From Cyrtodaria siliqua (lineage: Eukaryota > Mollusca > Bivalvia > Adapedonta > Hiatellidae), in the NCBI GenBank assembly GCA_037043455.1, contig JAWPHD010001210.1, positions 62,001 to 126,000 on the forward strand: 64,000 bases of DNA, written 5' to 3'. How positions within the stretch are numbered: position 1 is the first letter of the stretch; each line of letters begins with the position of its first letter. The translations under genes were made by a program, and so were the position numbers. The notes below the pieces were generated by a model. It saw nothing but the letters and a program-made list of their open reading frames with translations, ran no database searches and had not been told where the DNA came from. Shown piece after piece: positions 1 through 10,037 of this stretch.

Positions 1-2
1 AA

Positions 3-692
3 ACAACACATAAAACAGCAAAAGCTCTATACGAAAATGTCATTGTGCACTACTCGTTTCCCGAGCAATTGCACAGCGACCAAGGGCGAAACTTTGGATC
101 CAAAGTAATCAAAGAGCTTTGTCAACTAGCCAACGTTAAAAAGAGTCGAACCACACCATATCACCCTCAAGGCAATTGAAGTGCCGAACGCTTCAGTAGA
201 ACCCTCATGAGCATGCTTGGCACTTTGACAGAGGAACAGAAGAAAGTCACTAGTGCAAGCATACAACGCGACTAGAAGAGAGGCAACTGGATTTTCGCCT
301 CACTTCTTGATGTTCGGATGGCACCCCCGGTTATCCATAGCTGCCTATCTAGGCACCGGACCAGAAGTGAAGTCAGCAAATCTCCAGCGACCTACATCTC
401 TAATCTACGGACCAAAATGCAATACGCATACCAAGTGGCGAGAGATGAAGCGAAGAAAAGAGCCGATCAGAACAAGAAGTAGTATGACAAACGAGTGGTA
501 GAGAACAAGATACAAGTTGGAGATGTGGTACTAGTCCGGAAAATCCATCTCCAAGGAAAACAAAAATTAGCTGACAAGTGGGAAGGGAACCCCTATGTCA
601 TCATCGAAATATCCAATGAGGAGGAGTATGTGATCCGTGTACAACTTGAGACCCGCAAAGGACCCATACAAACAATACACAGGAACCTATAG
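3..692 (+). pseudogene. Ty3/Gypsy-type retrotransposon integrase, broken 3' part of pol
   Basis: The first frame (from base 3) reads an integrase core: a DQGRNF block with a catalytic Asp near base 90, then TPYHPQGN near base 160, after which an in-frame TGA (177-179) interrupts just before the SAERF stretch holding the catalytic Glu. The reading continues in another frame from about 245 (YNATRREATGFSP, LMFGWHPRL) and in a third from about 400 into YDKRVVENKIQVGDVVLV and KLADKWEGNPYVI. The last block is the GPY/F-type module that follows the core in Ty3/Gypsy integrases. The protein would insert retrotransposon cDNA into host DNA in the nucleus. Protease, RT and RNase H lie outside the window. 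At least two frameshifts and one stop show that it is dead. The family call is firm; the lineage is not determined. Confidence 0.9.
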
Positions 693-1419
693 CTCCCATT
701 TGTGTCTGTTCCAACTCCAATGGAGAAGGTGAAGAAGGAAGAAAAGCAGTTGAGCCAAGAAGAAAGCCAACGACAAGGAGATATGCACAGACTGCAATCT
801 CGGAAACAGAATCTGAGACGGAGTCGGATTCTAGTTCTCAGCCCTATGTTATTCATCGACATAGAAGCCCGACTAGGACATATACCAGACGGAGAACTAA
901 CCGTAACGCAACAGGCGCATCAGATAGAGTTGATGAGAGTGCCCCTGTAATTCATCAAATGAGAATGACCTAGAGTCTAGAGACTCGGCTCACTCTCAGA
1001 CAGGTATAGACGAAAGTCGCAGTGTAAATGAATTTTTAGCGGAAGCACAGGATGTTCTGGCTCAATCTGACGATAACACTGCACTGAGAGATCATTCTTC
1101 TGGCAGCCCAGCTGTGAGGCTGAGTCCCCCAGTAAGCCATAGAAGTATTGACTCAGTAGTGAATGAGGGAGCAGAAAGCAACATCTCATTAAAAGATCCC
1201 CTTGGCCAAGCTGTAAGGCAGAGTCCTACAGTAAGTCACAGCAGTACTGGTTCAGTGGTGGATGAAAGACCAGAAAGCAGCAACTCACCAGAGGAAAGCG
1301 TTGACATCCCCTCCCCTAACCTAGCGACAAGAGCCCCAAGAATGAGACGACAGCCTGAAAGATTTGGCGAATGGGTTGTACCCCAAACAGTATCCGAACG
1401 ACAGATTTACTATGTGTAA
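693..1419 (+). pseudogene. C-terminal tail of the Ty3/Gypsy pol polyprotein
   Basis: Downstream of the integrase module are low-complexity, Ser/Glu/Gln-rich frames (702-950 and 1114-1419). The last ends with RMRRQPERFGEWV before a TAA at 1417; an Arg-rich stretch followed by PPERxGxW-like text is a usual end of Ty3/Gypsy pol. The 1114-1419 frame contains an internal duplication of a Pro-x-Val-Ser-His-x-Ser block (about 1126-1170 and 1228-1270). Stops and frame changes separate the pieces. It is best seen as the disordered tail of the same dead polyprotein and not as an independent gene. Confidence 0.7.
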
Positions 1420-3375
1420 ACGGTTGTTCAGAGCTAAATAGTAGACATGAGTCATCTATTTTAGTTTTTAATATTTTATAATTACGGTACAGATGCCAAA
1501 CGCCCTATATGCTCCTATATATCTAAATTATATGTATGCTTGGATTTAGAAGATAGAAAGCTAAGGTAGCTAAATAGTGTGAAGTTCAACCAGTTGTTAA
1601 GCTTACCATTACTGTCAGATAAGGTAGAACAAGTTAACACTGTAGTTTAACTATAGAAAATAAAGTTATTTTCCTGGTATAGCTTGATGAGTTTTAAAAA
1701 GAAATGTTTTAAATTACAGAGATTCGGCTTCGGAAGATTGTAGAGATAAGTCATAGTGATAGATTCATAAGAGTTATAAATTAGTAATTTATAGATTTTA
1801 TATCATTACAGAGACTTACCAGAGTTTGGAAATAATGGATGTTTAAGATTATTGTAGATTTTCTGTCATACATTATTTTGTGTTTTAACCTTTAACAATT
1901 TTCAATTACAGGTTATCTAAAAGAAACCAGTTACTGAAATTCTTATTTTATGCTAATTTTTAGGTTTATAGTCTGATAAATATCAGGAGATATTTCAACA
2001 AAGAGAGGAAATGTGTAACATATGCTTTATTTCCAGTATTTAAGTGTTAGCTATACACATATACTATTATTACTTTAAGTTTATCCGCAGGTTTTGGACA
2101 TTATTAATATCCAATTAGTTGATGTCCCTTTAAGATCATTCGTTTGTAAATGTTACAGTCTCGTCCAATGTACGTTTGTGTTGTACGTTGTTCTGTACTG
2201 TACTGTGAATGTCATGTGACGTCATGTAAATATAGTGAGTACGTAGGCACGGGTATTAGACCAGTAAGACTAGTTATGATAGTATTAGGGTGTGACAGTT
2301 TGAGGTTTGAGATGTATTCACTGCACGTGTAACATTTTACCCATAATCCCACATAACAACCTCTAACCCTGCCATATTCCGCCCAGCTATTAGACATTCT
2401 CCTACATGCGGTATCCGAGAGAAGTCGTGTGACTGAACTCAGTATACTAATAAGATATATATTAGAATTGTTCTACCTCTGAACATATGTCTATGATATT
2501 CTATCAAGCCGTTGTCGAGTGCTGGTAAGCATTGTTTTATCATAAATGAATATTGTTGAATTATTGAATTGTTGTATTGTATGAATTACTGAAATAATGA
2601 ACCGGTAACGGAAATTGTATTACATATATTCCGGTTTTAGATATTCGTTTCATTGTTTCAGGTTCCAATAGATCATTTAACTCTATTGCGTCACGTAATA
2701 AAAGAACAGAAAACTAGAATGGCTTCAATTGATAAATCGAACCCATAGTTTACATATACATGTCATAAAAAACTTACCATTCTGAGATTTCACTATCGTG
2801 AACACGGTTGAACTTCAACGCGAGAATTAAAGTTCAAACGTCATAAAGGATGACCAACAGCACATTAGATATCCTCAAGACAAAGGCATTTCTCAATGGA
2901 ACCCCTTCTCATCTCACCAACTAATGCATCAACTGTTGCCACAATTCTCTACCAAATATATGACCACCTTTAATAATTGTTCTGTTCATGTTATTAAATC
3001 CAGTTTATAAGTTTTCTGAATGAAAATGCCGCCCTAACAAAATAGTGTCCGCCATCTTGTTTTTATGTCGATTAATACGCGGGATCCGGTTATATGTATC
3101 ATATATGGGATACCATTTTAGTTAAATGATCATATACTGTTTCTATATGACCAGCCGTGTGTAATAACACATTTAAAGCATATTTTTGGTCATGTGGCAA
3201 AGAAAGTCAGCGATGGAACTATTTACGCTGAGACCGCATCACACCATACCCCGCCTTACACGCAATACATAACTGGAGAATCACGGGTTGAGCCGGGTAT
3301 GATAATAAATAGGACGCAAACGTGATGGCGAAACTCTAGTTGCCGCAAAGTCATATTTTTGTAATATATGTATAG
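1420..3375. other. non-coding stretch, possible retrotransposon 3' end, otherwise nothing recognised
   Basis: AT-rich DNA with no supportable coding region. The 3' LTR of the preceding element should begin shortly after 1419, but I could not place TG...CA ends, a polypurine tract or a target duplication, and the 5' LTR is outside the window. The ORFs at 2150-2332 (+) and 2212-2397 (-) overlap on opposite strands and look like chance. Confidence 0.4.
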
Positions 3376-3379
3376 CTGT

Positions 3380-3535
3380 GGCGGCCACCATCTTGAGTTT
3401 ACGACCAACCTGCTTTTTACTTAGGACCAAACAGACATCCACATTCCTATAAAGTTTCATGAAAATCCAAGACGTAGTTTCAGAGGAGTAGTCGCCAAGT
3501 TTTTCCGTTTAATTCTGTGTAAACAAAGATGGCCA
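3380..3535 (-). repeat. fragment of the dispersed GTAGCGACTACTCC repeat family
   Basis: On the minus strand this reads the CGACTACTCCTCTGAAACTA block, a TTCATGAAACT block and a GATGG..GCCGCCAC block in the same order as in the dimeric repeat at 36.4-37.3 kb. It is an isolated, diverged copy of that unit in the opposite orientation. Confidence 0.7.
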
Positions 3536-4004
3536 CTGACGGTCATTTTTTGACAAAGACAACGAAATTAATTTTGTTTAGGGCCAACCACATATCATAT
3601 TTGCGTTTCATTATATAAGAAAGGTAATCTTATCATCTTAACAAATATTGTGCTATTTTATTGGTATCTCATAGGTCATTACTTCTTATCCGTTAAGAGA
3701 TGTGATATTATCGTCGTTACATCTTTTATGTGAGGGTTGCAGAGTCTTAGATTGCAACAATATATCGGAGTGCAGCCATAATGTTTAAACTTCACGAACG
3801 TTGGAGAAGTGAAAATGCGTTTGAAGGATCTGGTAAAAACGGACGAAATGTATCCCGTTGGCTGGTGTTATACTTTCCTTACATCACTAACTATTTGTCA
3901 AGCCATATTTTCCAGTTATTTGGATTCATTGTTCTTTGCAGACACCTGTCGAAATTACTATGTAATAAACATAAATTGAGAAATATTTTAGTGTTGCGTT
4001 GTTT
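3536..4004. other. no recognised feature
   Basis: A 75-codon ATG frame (3781-4008) begins MFKLHERWRSENAFEGSGK and its first 30 residues look more protein-like than the rest, which is hydrophobic AT-rich translation. A first exon ending near 3860 is possible, but no convincing donor or partner exon is visible. Confidence 0.25.
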
Positions 4005-4372
4005 TTAGCTCTACAGGCCGAAGTCGTCTGTCGTCCGTCGTCGGTCGTCCTAGCACCTTTATTTTATACTTGATCTTTACGAAACTTCGCCATTGTATTT
4101 ATAGGAATGGAAGCTCAGATTAGTTCGAAAACCAGCTAAATCGAATTAGTAACACCAGCTCTATGGCCCTCGTTTTGCTAAAAATGCCAAATTAAGCCAT
4201 GTTTACACTCTATCTAGCACCTTCATTTTGTATTTGATCTGTACAAAACTTTGCTAGTGTATTTATATTAACGAAAGCTAGGATGAGTTCAAAAACCATC
4301 TAGATCGGATTTGTAACACCAGAATTATGGCCTTTGTTTTGCCGAAAAGTAGTTCCATATAAAGTCTCCTTT
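4005..4372 (+). repeat. AGCTCTAC-headed, GTCCGTC-rich dispersed repeat with two 164-bp units
   Basis: It starts TTAGCTCTACAGGCCGAAG and continues through a GTCGTCCGTCG tract into two direct units that begin TAGCACC at 4051 and 4215 (period 164). The same architecture (AGCTCTACTG head that can form a hairpin, CCGTC tract, ~155-165-bp units) is seen at 34.9-35.2 kb on the minus strand and at 36.3-37.3 kb on the plus strand. Probably a non-autonomous mobile repeat; the class is undetermined. Confidence 0.6.
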
Positions 4373-4419
4373 CAGAAATCATTTAGTTCATTCAAGACTC
4401 AGGGTGTTTCCCTCTATTA

Positions 4420-4660
4420 ATAAGTGCAATGCTAAGAGGTGCAGTTGTTGCAATTATTTATCTTGCAAGTCCACCATTAATCACCTGTTAATGGTAGATT
4501 GTTTAATGTATGTCTAGCTTCAAATGTTGATTGACGTGCTTCCCACGTCATTTATGTTCTGACTTGAAATGCACCACGTTGTGGTATACAATATGTTGGA
4601 TAAACAGGTCGATCCTTAAAAGTTCGATTTTGTGAACACAAATATAATGCAAGTAAGCTT
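4420..4660 (+). pseudogene. Cys-rich and GIY-YIG endonuclease part of Penelope-like copy A
   Basis: The GIY-YIG nuclease nicks target DNA to prime reverse transcription. The visible pieces are the CxxxxCxCC cluster, the hydrophobic strand with IYV (the GIY position), CGIQYVG (the YIG position) and the downstream Arg and Glu-His (RFCEH). In-frame stops replace a residue before the CGIQYVG block and between YVG and TGRS, and a frame change separates the Cys-rich block from the nuclease block, so no continuous frame remains. Its position upstream of the RT, not downstream, is what assigns the element to the permuted type. Confidence 0.75.
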
Positions 4661-6381
4661 AAAAAGTAAAAAAAAATACTTGTACCAACACTTTCGTCAG
4701 TCAGGTCATACTTTTAATAACGTAATTGTTCAACCAGTTGAATATATATGTTTTGATAATGATGCTAGTAAAAGCTTTAAAATAAAAGCTAGACATATTG
4801 CAGAAGGAAATATTTCTAAAGATCCTAATATTGACATTTGTTCTATATTTTCTATTCGAACGCGTAAATCTAGGTCTCATGGTCTTAGGCGGGATGGTAA
4901 CATCAAAAGTAAATCGCGTGTAGCTATTTCTGTCGCTGATTTACATACTATTTGTAAACAGTCTGGAAAGCACTCTATGCTTTCACGGCTTACCTCTTTG
5001 TCCATTTCTTCACTAAAGTTGATCGACGAGGAAGCCGACAAAATTTTCATTCGTACAGATCCCTCGTATAATACTGCTTCCATAGTTCAAAGCTACACAC
5101 AACATGTTCTCCGACCCCATATTGACAAGGAGTCTGATCACTTCAGGCATTTTCTAAAACTACTATATATTAATAACGGTATTGATTTCATTGACATGCC
5201 AGGTATTTTTCGTGATACCCATGTAGTTGATTCTATCCCAAAATATTTCAAAAATTCCGAAAGTCCTGTAATTTGTTATAACTATAAAAAGCCTATTAGA
5301 AATACTATGTTCAACTACAACAAAGTAGTTTCTGACCTTGATATAGGTCATAATACTCCTAAGTAATGTGAATGCAACATATCAAAATGTTGCTATGATC
5401 CAGCAGGTCATACCATCACTGGTAATTTTGATATTGTTGATAAACGTATTCGGCATTTGTTTTCGAAGGGTCCTAAATATAGATTACCTTCAACTACTGA
5501 TTGTAATGCCTGTCGTGCCCAGATCGCCCACTCCATTGAAGATTTTAGTATAAAATGGTGTCGTAGAGAACATTCGGACCCGAATTCGCTTTCTACTTGG
5601 AAAAAGTCAATTCTTAAAATTATAGATACACGTATTGAATTTTTTAATGCTAACCCCTCTTTTCTTCCTCCGAGACCTAGGTTTTCCTTTCGTAATTTAA
5701 AATAGGGAATTCAGGAATTTCATAATAAATTTGTTTTAGTTCCTGCCGATAAAGCAGCTAATAATGTAATTATTATTTGACGCCTACATTACGTCAATGT
5801 TTTATATCTGGAACTCGGCAGCACCAATTCGTATACTCCAGTTAATTCTACTGAGGATGATGTTGTTTCCGCACATATCACTCGGTGCACTACTTTCAAG
5901 GCTGTTGTAAACGATAAGCAAAATAAACTGCATACTTTGTACTGGATTCCTAAATTACATACAAATCCATATAAGGCTCGCTTTATTTCGAATTCTAGTG
6001 CCTGCACCACAACAAACATCTCTAAACTTTAACTTCTTGTCTTACTGCCGTTAAAGATCACGTTAAACTACATGGTGATACAACTTATGAAAACTCTGGA
6101 ATTAATTTATTTTGGTCTATAAAAAAATCAGGAGACTTTCTTGATAAAATGTTCAATAAAGGTCAAGTTTCATCAATAAGCACTTATGATTTCTCTACAC
6201 TATATACAACTTTACCACATCACTTTATTAAAGACAAGCTAATTTCTCTTATTCAAAAAACATTCGCTAGAGAAAATACTACATTTTTGGCATGTACTAC
6301 TATTAAAGAGTTTATTACTAACGGCATTTTAGACAATTATACTCTGTGGACTTGCTATGAAGTTTGTGAAGCACTCACTTA
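4632..6381 (+). pseudogene. Penelope-like copy A, connector and N-terminal half of reverse transcriptase
   Basis: A 244-codon frame (4632-5366) contains YLYQHFRQSGHTF, the end of the nuclease domain, followed by a connector. A second frame (about 5400-5705) reads LPSTTDCNACRAQIAHSIED. Beyond a TAG, FVLVPADKAANNVIII (about 5733) is the RT fingers motif of this family, then LYWIPKLHTNPYKARFIS (about 5938), and after another shift STYDFSTLYTTLPH (about 6179) holding the first catalytic Asp region. The frame ends at a TAG at 6380-6382, where the nested tail insertion starts. Compared with the copy at 23.4 kb the text is collinear. Confidence 0.85.
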
Positions 6382-6670
6382 GAGATTAGATCATGGCGGG
6401 GTTTTCTTTATTTACACTGTCCTGTTTAATGGGATGACAGTAGGGTAAGTGTGAGATTTGGTGACCCTATAACCGGTTTAAACCCCCAGTGGCCTACTGT
6501 GTCACTGACCGTTCCAAGGCGGTAGCCCTATCCTCAACCCTTTTGTGTTTGTGATGTCGTTTACTTTTATTATTACTTTTGCCTTCTTGTTTGTCTGTTT
6601 GCATGTTTGTTTCTGTGTTTTGTGGTTGACTGTCCACCTTGAATGCTACTTTCCCTGTCCGATCGTTTTA
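6382..6670 (+). mobile_element. 5'-truncated Penelope-like 3' tail nested inside copy A
   Basis: Begins AGAGATTAGATCATGGCGGG and runs to TTTTATATTTCTT, matching block for block the 3' UTR that follows copy B at 24.73-25.00 kb. Copy B shows the uninterrupted target: GCACTCATCTTCCTATTAG is contiguous there at about 23648, while in copy A GCACTCACTT lies before and TCTTCCTATTAG after the insert. A 3-4-bp CTT/TCTT duplication is therefore likely. A short fragment of the family's own 3' end has landed in an older family member. Confidence 0.8.
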
Positions 6671-7509
6671 TATTTCTTCCTATTAGATAATATTTCTGTC
6701 AGGTATGGAACTACCGTTTATAGACAAATTGTTGGTATCCCTTTCGCCAGATACCGAGATACCGAGGCAGATGTTATTGAAACCTTTAATGACACCTCTC
6801 GGTTCCTGGATGACATATTGAACATTCACAACCCTTTCTTTCCAACTACGGTTAGTAATTTAGTAATATTTATCCTACAGAACTTTAGCTTAACAAAGCT
6901 AATATATCTGATAATAACGCTTCTTTTCTTGATTTAGATCTCTCGATTGAAAATGGTGAAATAATTAGCATAATCTATGACAAGAGAGATGATTTTAATT
7001 TTGACATTGTTAGTTATCCCCACTTGGATGGGGATTTTCCCCGAGCAACTTCTTATGGGGTGTATGTGTCTCAACTTATTCGTTTTTCAAGAGCTTGTAC
7101 TCGAGTTGAGGACTTTAATATTCGTAAACTTTGTATAACTAAAAAGCTACTCAATCAGAGTTACCGTTACCATAAACTTCGTAAAACCTTTGCAAAATTT
7201 TATTATCGTAACCCTAATCTTCTTTCCAAATATAAAAGTCATTTAAGGACTCTTCTGCGACAAGGACTATCACAACCTGACTTCCATGGTGATGTGATTT
7301 ATAAACTTCGTAAGATTCTTGGTCATGATCACTTTCATACTATCTTTGTTAAACTTGTTAAAAAGTTTATCAAAAGAGGTTATGCCCCTATCATTTTGCA
7401 AACTACTGCATGCTTGGTGGTGGACCCTTTTACAGCTTGCCACTATGCTGTCCTCTTTAATTGTACGATGAACGGACAGGCTGTGGACCCTATGATGACG
7501 CCTACCTAA
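6669..7509 (+). pseudogene. Penelope-like copy A, C-terminal half of reverse transcriptase
   Basis: Resumes with VYRQIVGIP (about 6717). Copy B then has PMGTNCSPLVADLFLFCYER, but copy A jumps to DTEADVIETFNDTSR, a loss of about 85 bp that removes RT motif B. The catalytic box is kept as FLDD (6803-6814). From 7024 an open frame of 161 codons carries YGVYVSQLIRFSRAC, LLNQSYRYHKLRKTF and the thumb/C-terminal region to TAA at 7509. The text matches copy B (23.99-24.53 kb) almost continuously. Inactive because of the deletion, shifts and the upstream insertion. Confidence 0.85.
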
Positions 7510-7581
7510 AGCCCATTGGGACGATGGCGATTGATGTTTGTCTATGATCTTTCTTGTCGTGCCTCTAGGTTTAGGATGATC

Positions 7582-7677
7582 TTAGCACCATTTACAGCAA
7601 TACTGACAACTATTAGACATATTGATTTTAATAAAAATAAAAAGGTAGATAATATAAATGGAGAACGAAGAGAGTGA
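7582..7677 (+). pseudogene. 3' end of a Polinton structural-type gene (left-arm copy)
   Basis: Thirty-one codons (LAPFTAILTTIRHIDFN...) ending at TGA 7675-7677 are the C-terminal end of the same gene whose longer copy sits on the minus strand at 14441-13843. The stop overlaps the next ATG (7658) by 20 bp, exactly as in the right-arm copy, which shows conserved gene overlap. Homology to the right arm extends back to about 7566, where the sequence changes abruptly to the Penelope-like 3' UTR. Confidence 0.75.
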
Positions 7678-8037
7678 AGTTATACCTGTTGATACACAAT
7701 CTCTTAAACAACAAAAAGTAAAAAATCCAAAACGAATAGAGGCTGGAAAAAAGGAGCAGCGGCAAGAAAGGCAAAGCGTTTGCTTCAGGTAGAGCAAGAT
7801 GCAAAGCAAGATGCAAATGAAATAACAAAAATAACAAAAATAACAAAAATAACAACAGACGAAGAGAAACCAGAAAAAATCAAAATGAATGTACACAAAA
7901 ATTATATTCCACCGTGTGTGTTTTTATTAGGCATTGCTGGGTTGGGTTTGTATATATATAACAAAACATATGTTGTTACACAACCTGTTGCTGTTCCTGC
8001 GGTTGCACCAAAAGACTCGTTTGATTATTTTAAATAA
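7658..8037 (+). pseudogene. Polinton small protein: basic N-terminus, one membrane segment, FDYFK tail
   Basis: Starts ATG at 7658 (MENEESEVIPVDTQSL), runs through KNPKRIEAGKK, then loses one G near 7746 relative to the right-arm copy (two Gs before an A6 run instead of three), shifting the frame. The rest is open from about 7750 to TAA at 8035: a Lys/Arg-rich stretch, three ITK repeats (ITKITKITK), then one hydrophobic segment VFLLGIAGLGLYIY (about 7918-7960) and the C-terminus KDSFDYFK. Probably a DNA- or RNA-contacting, membrane-anchored virion-type protein; function unknown. The intact N-terminal half is at 13862-13735 on the minus strand. Confidence 0.65.
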
Positions 8038-8081
8038 TTAATTTAAAAAAATAATCTTATAAAAAAATAATCATATAAAAA

Positions 8082-8318
8082 TTGGCCACAAGTATTGACG
8101 GAAAACAAATTGTAAATATGATGTATCACGATGGAGTGGAAACACTTTTAACTATTGGATATTATGAGATTGGCAGAAAAATACTACAAAAACCAGCTCC
8201 TAAAGTAGATTTTAATATGACAGATGTTGGGATGCTGTCTGTGGATATAATGTTAGCAATGGCTACAAAGGATATGTTTATTAAGCAAGGTATTATTCCT
8301 GCAGATATTATGAAATAA
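8082..8318 (+). CDS. Polinton-associated small protein of unknown function
   Basis: A 78-codon frame opening with TTG at 8082 where an ATG would be expected (TTGGCCACAAGT). The next in-frame ATG is at 8119 (MMYHDGVETLL). Visible text includes TLLTIGYYEIGRKIL, VGMLSVDIMLAMATKDM and the end IIPADIMK. It is moderately hydrophobic, with one possible helix around residues 46-62. It lies 45 bp after the preceding gene and 22 bp before the next, in a same-strand block, as expected for compact Polinton gene order. I recognise it as one of the small uncharacterised proteins that accompany metazoan Polintons; the role is unknown. The missing ATG suggests early decay. Confidence 0.6.
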   Translation: MATSIDGKQIVNMMYHDGVETLLTIGYYEIGRKILQKPAPKVDFNMTDVGMLSVDIMLAMATKDMFIKQGIIPADIMK

Positions 8319-8340
8319 TTTAACAAAATACAATAAAAAA

Positions 8341-8760
8341 ATGGCAAGTGCAGTAGCAATGATGATAGGTGGCGCATTAACAAATGCATTGGCGTTTAGC
8401 GGTTCAAATTATCTGTTTTCAAAAATGGGAAGTCATTCAGATGAGGAAAGACAAAGGCATGACAAAGCCGTAGAACAATTGAAAGCAGCACAAGCGGAGT
8501 GGAATAAAAAAATAACAGAGAGATTAGATTTTATTAATGAGCAACTGCAAAAGGAGCATCATGCAGAGCAGACTTTTAATGATGTTGACCAGGCTATGAA
8601 GCAGTATTATTATATAACTGGTAAACAGTTGCTTTTGGAACCGGAGCCTAAGTTGAGTGATTTCTATACACCATCTCCGGATCAACAGAATAGAGAAATT
8701 ACGTTTATTGTGGTGGGCATGGCTGCAACTGGATTTGTGGCGTATAAATTGATTTCATAA
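8341..8760 (+). CDS. Polinton-associated coiled-coil protein with terminal membrane segments
   Basis: 139 codons from ATG 8341 to TAA 8760, fully open. The N-terminus is small and hydrophobic (MMIGGALTNALAFSG, residues 7-21); residues about 35-85 are a charged coiled coil (HSDEERQRHDKAVEQLKAAQ, then ITERLDFINEQLQKE); then a Tyr-rich QYYYITGKQLL, LSDFYTPSPDQQNREI and a C-terminal hydrophobic helix FIVVGMAATGFVAYKLI. This arrangement and the coiled-coil text match a recurrent uncharacterised Polinton ORF of cnidarians and molluscs. A structural or scaffold role is plausible but unproven. It is the best preserved small gene of the element. Confidence 0.75.
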   Translation: MASAVAMMIGGALTNALAFSGSNYLFSKMGSHSDEERQRHDKAVEQLKAAQAEWNKKITERLDFINEQLQKEHHAEQTFNDVDQAMKQYYYITGKQLLLEPEPKLSDFYTPSPDQQNREITFIVVGMAATGFVAYKLIS

Positions 8761-8849
8761 AAAAAATAAGAAACTATTTTAAAATAATTACTTTGAAAAG
8801 ACTAAGTCATATGCATGATACCTTAATTTGTTGTTGTTTTTACATGGTT

Positions 8850-9110
8850 TCAATCCAAGTGGTCGAATATAATATGGTGGTTTAGCACTCTTCTCTTTTT
8901 ATCTTTGAGATGAGCAGGCGCCCATACTTCACCGTTGTCTAATAATGTCAATACCATGGATGGACCGTATTCAGTATCCAGTATTTTCGTATCTGTAATA
9001 GTGTATATTTTATTTATTTCCAAGTCTGTCCATTTCTTTGTGCTATATTGATTTTGCTCTTCGAGCAGTTCATCAAATCGTGCAGTTGTGTTTCCATTTT
9101 TTTCTTTCAA
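8850..9110 (-). CDS. Polinton-associated small beta-rich protein
   Basis: 86 codons on the minus strand. The frame opens at TTG (9110-9108) in the context TTGAAAGAAAAAAATGG, so the original ATG seems mutated or the start lies elsewhere. Text: FDELLEEQNQYSTKKWTD, INKIYTITDTKILDTEYG, PSMVLTLLDNGEVWAPAHL. The alternating strand pattern with a D-x-G-x-x-W turn recurs in the frames at 11951-12229 and 12272-12496 of the same element. An OB-fold-like nucleic-acid-binding role is only a guess. It is divergent with the integrase gene, whose ATG is 32 bp away. Confidence 0.6.
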   Translation of the reverse strand: MKEKNGNTTARFDELLEEQNQYSTKKWTDLEINKIYTITDTKILDTEYGPSMVLTLLDNGEVWAPAHLKDKKRRVLNHHIIFDHLD

Positions 9111-9141
9111 ATTATATAAATTGTAATCTTTAGTAGAAAAA

Positions 9142-10037
9142 ATGGAAAAAAAATATTACAGCCGAAAAGGATGTTGGATAGGTTACTCAGCAGTTAAGAA
9201 ATTGGCAAAGGAGGCTGGTGTCAGTGAAAAACAGGCATTAGAATTTTTAAAGAAACAAGCTGTGTGGCAGATTTATTTATCCGCACCTAAAAAAATAATT
9301 AGACCAGGTTTGATGTTTCTACTAAGAATGGAGTGCATCAAGCTGATTTGTTACTTTTGGGGTTGGTCGTGGACGCAAGACATATAAGTATGCGTTGATT
9401 GATGTTGATATTGCGAGTAGATACAAAGAAGCAGAGCCGCTGACTTCCAAGGAAAGCAAAGAAGTTACTAAAGCATTTGAGAATATATACAGTCGGCATT
9501 TAAAATATCCAAAGTTATTACAAGTGGATCCAGGCAGAGAATTTATGGGTGCATTATCGCAGTTGATGGCAAAACATAAAGTAAATATTAGACGAGGCCG
9601 AACAGAGATACACAGAGACCAAGCTATAGTGGAAGGATTTAACAGAACATTAGCTGAAATAGTGTTTCGTTATCAGTATGCTAAGGAAATAGATTCACAA
9701 AAACGTAATAGAGAATGGGTAAAAATATTACCAGAAGTTGTCAAAGCATTAAATGTGGAGACAAAAAAAAACCCTTCCTGTTGAAACAAAAACATTAAAA
9801 GAAGATCCTATCTGTATGAATGCCAGTGTAAGATATTTATATCAACCCGGAGAACAAGAAGGTGGAAGACACAGAGCAACTGATCCAATGTGGAGTGTAG
9901 ATATTTACAAGATTAATAATTATATGATAACGCAAGGTATAAGAGTATATTATTTGAAAGCATCAGCGCCACAGAGAGGATTTGTCAAAGAAGAACTACT
10001 TATTGTTCCTGCTGATACTCAAACGCGTATGTCGTGA
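9142..10037 (+). pseudogene. Polinton DDE integrase (retroviral-like), frameshifted
   Basis: Begins ATG 9142 (MEKKYYSRKGCWIGYSAVKK), with a helix-turn-helix-like segment KLAKEAGVSEKQALEFLKK. Near 9305-9390 the frame slips; the core then reads YALIDVDIASRYKEAEPL (first catalytic Asp region), LLQVDPGREFMGALSQLM (second Asp) and HRDQAIVEGFNRTLAE (catalytic Glu) up to about 9780, where an A-run causes another slip. The C-terminal domain follows in a third frame (YLYQPGEQEGGRHRATDPMW...FVKEELLIVPADTQ) to TGA at 10035-10037, an SH3-like DNA-binding tail usual for this integrase. The catalytic triad is visible but no single frame spans it. The 3' end overlaps the polymerase 3' end by 38 bp, tail to tail. 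Confidence 0.88.

Larger units (their letters stand above)
4420..7563 (+). mobile_element. Penelope-like retroelement, copy A, with N-terminal (permuted) GIY-YIG nuclease
   Basis: Order along the plus strand: a Cys-rich block (KCNAKRCSCC at about 4425-4455), a GIY-YIG-like nuclease block with HVIYVLT (about 4548) and GIQYVG..TGRSLKVRFCEH (about 4583-4640), a connector, then reverse transcriptase to 7509 and a short 3' UTR cut at about 7563 by the Polinton sequence. Penelope-like elements usually carry GIY-YIG after the RT; a Cys-rich plus GIY-YIG segment before the RT is the published feature of the permuted Naiad/Chlamys group. The element is dead: stops, frame changes, a nested insertion at 6.38-6.67 kb and an RT deletion. 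Confidence 0.85.

Noticed and set aside
1420..2760. Candidate 3' LTR of the Ty3/Gypsy element
   Set aside because: No TG...CA boundaries, polypurine tract or second copy could be located, so not annotated as an LTR.
7582..7896. Minus-strand Phe/Tyr/Cys-rich frames (104 and 75 codons)
   Set aside because: Antisense shadows of the Polinton gene; the ITK repeat explains the CYF repeats.
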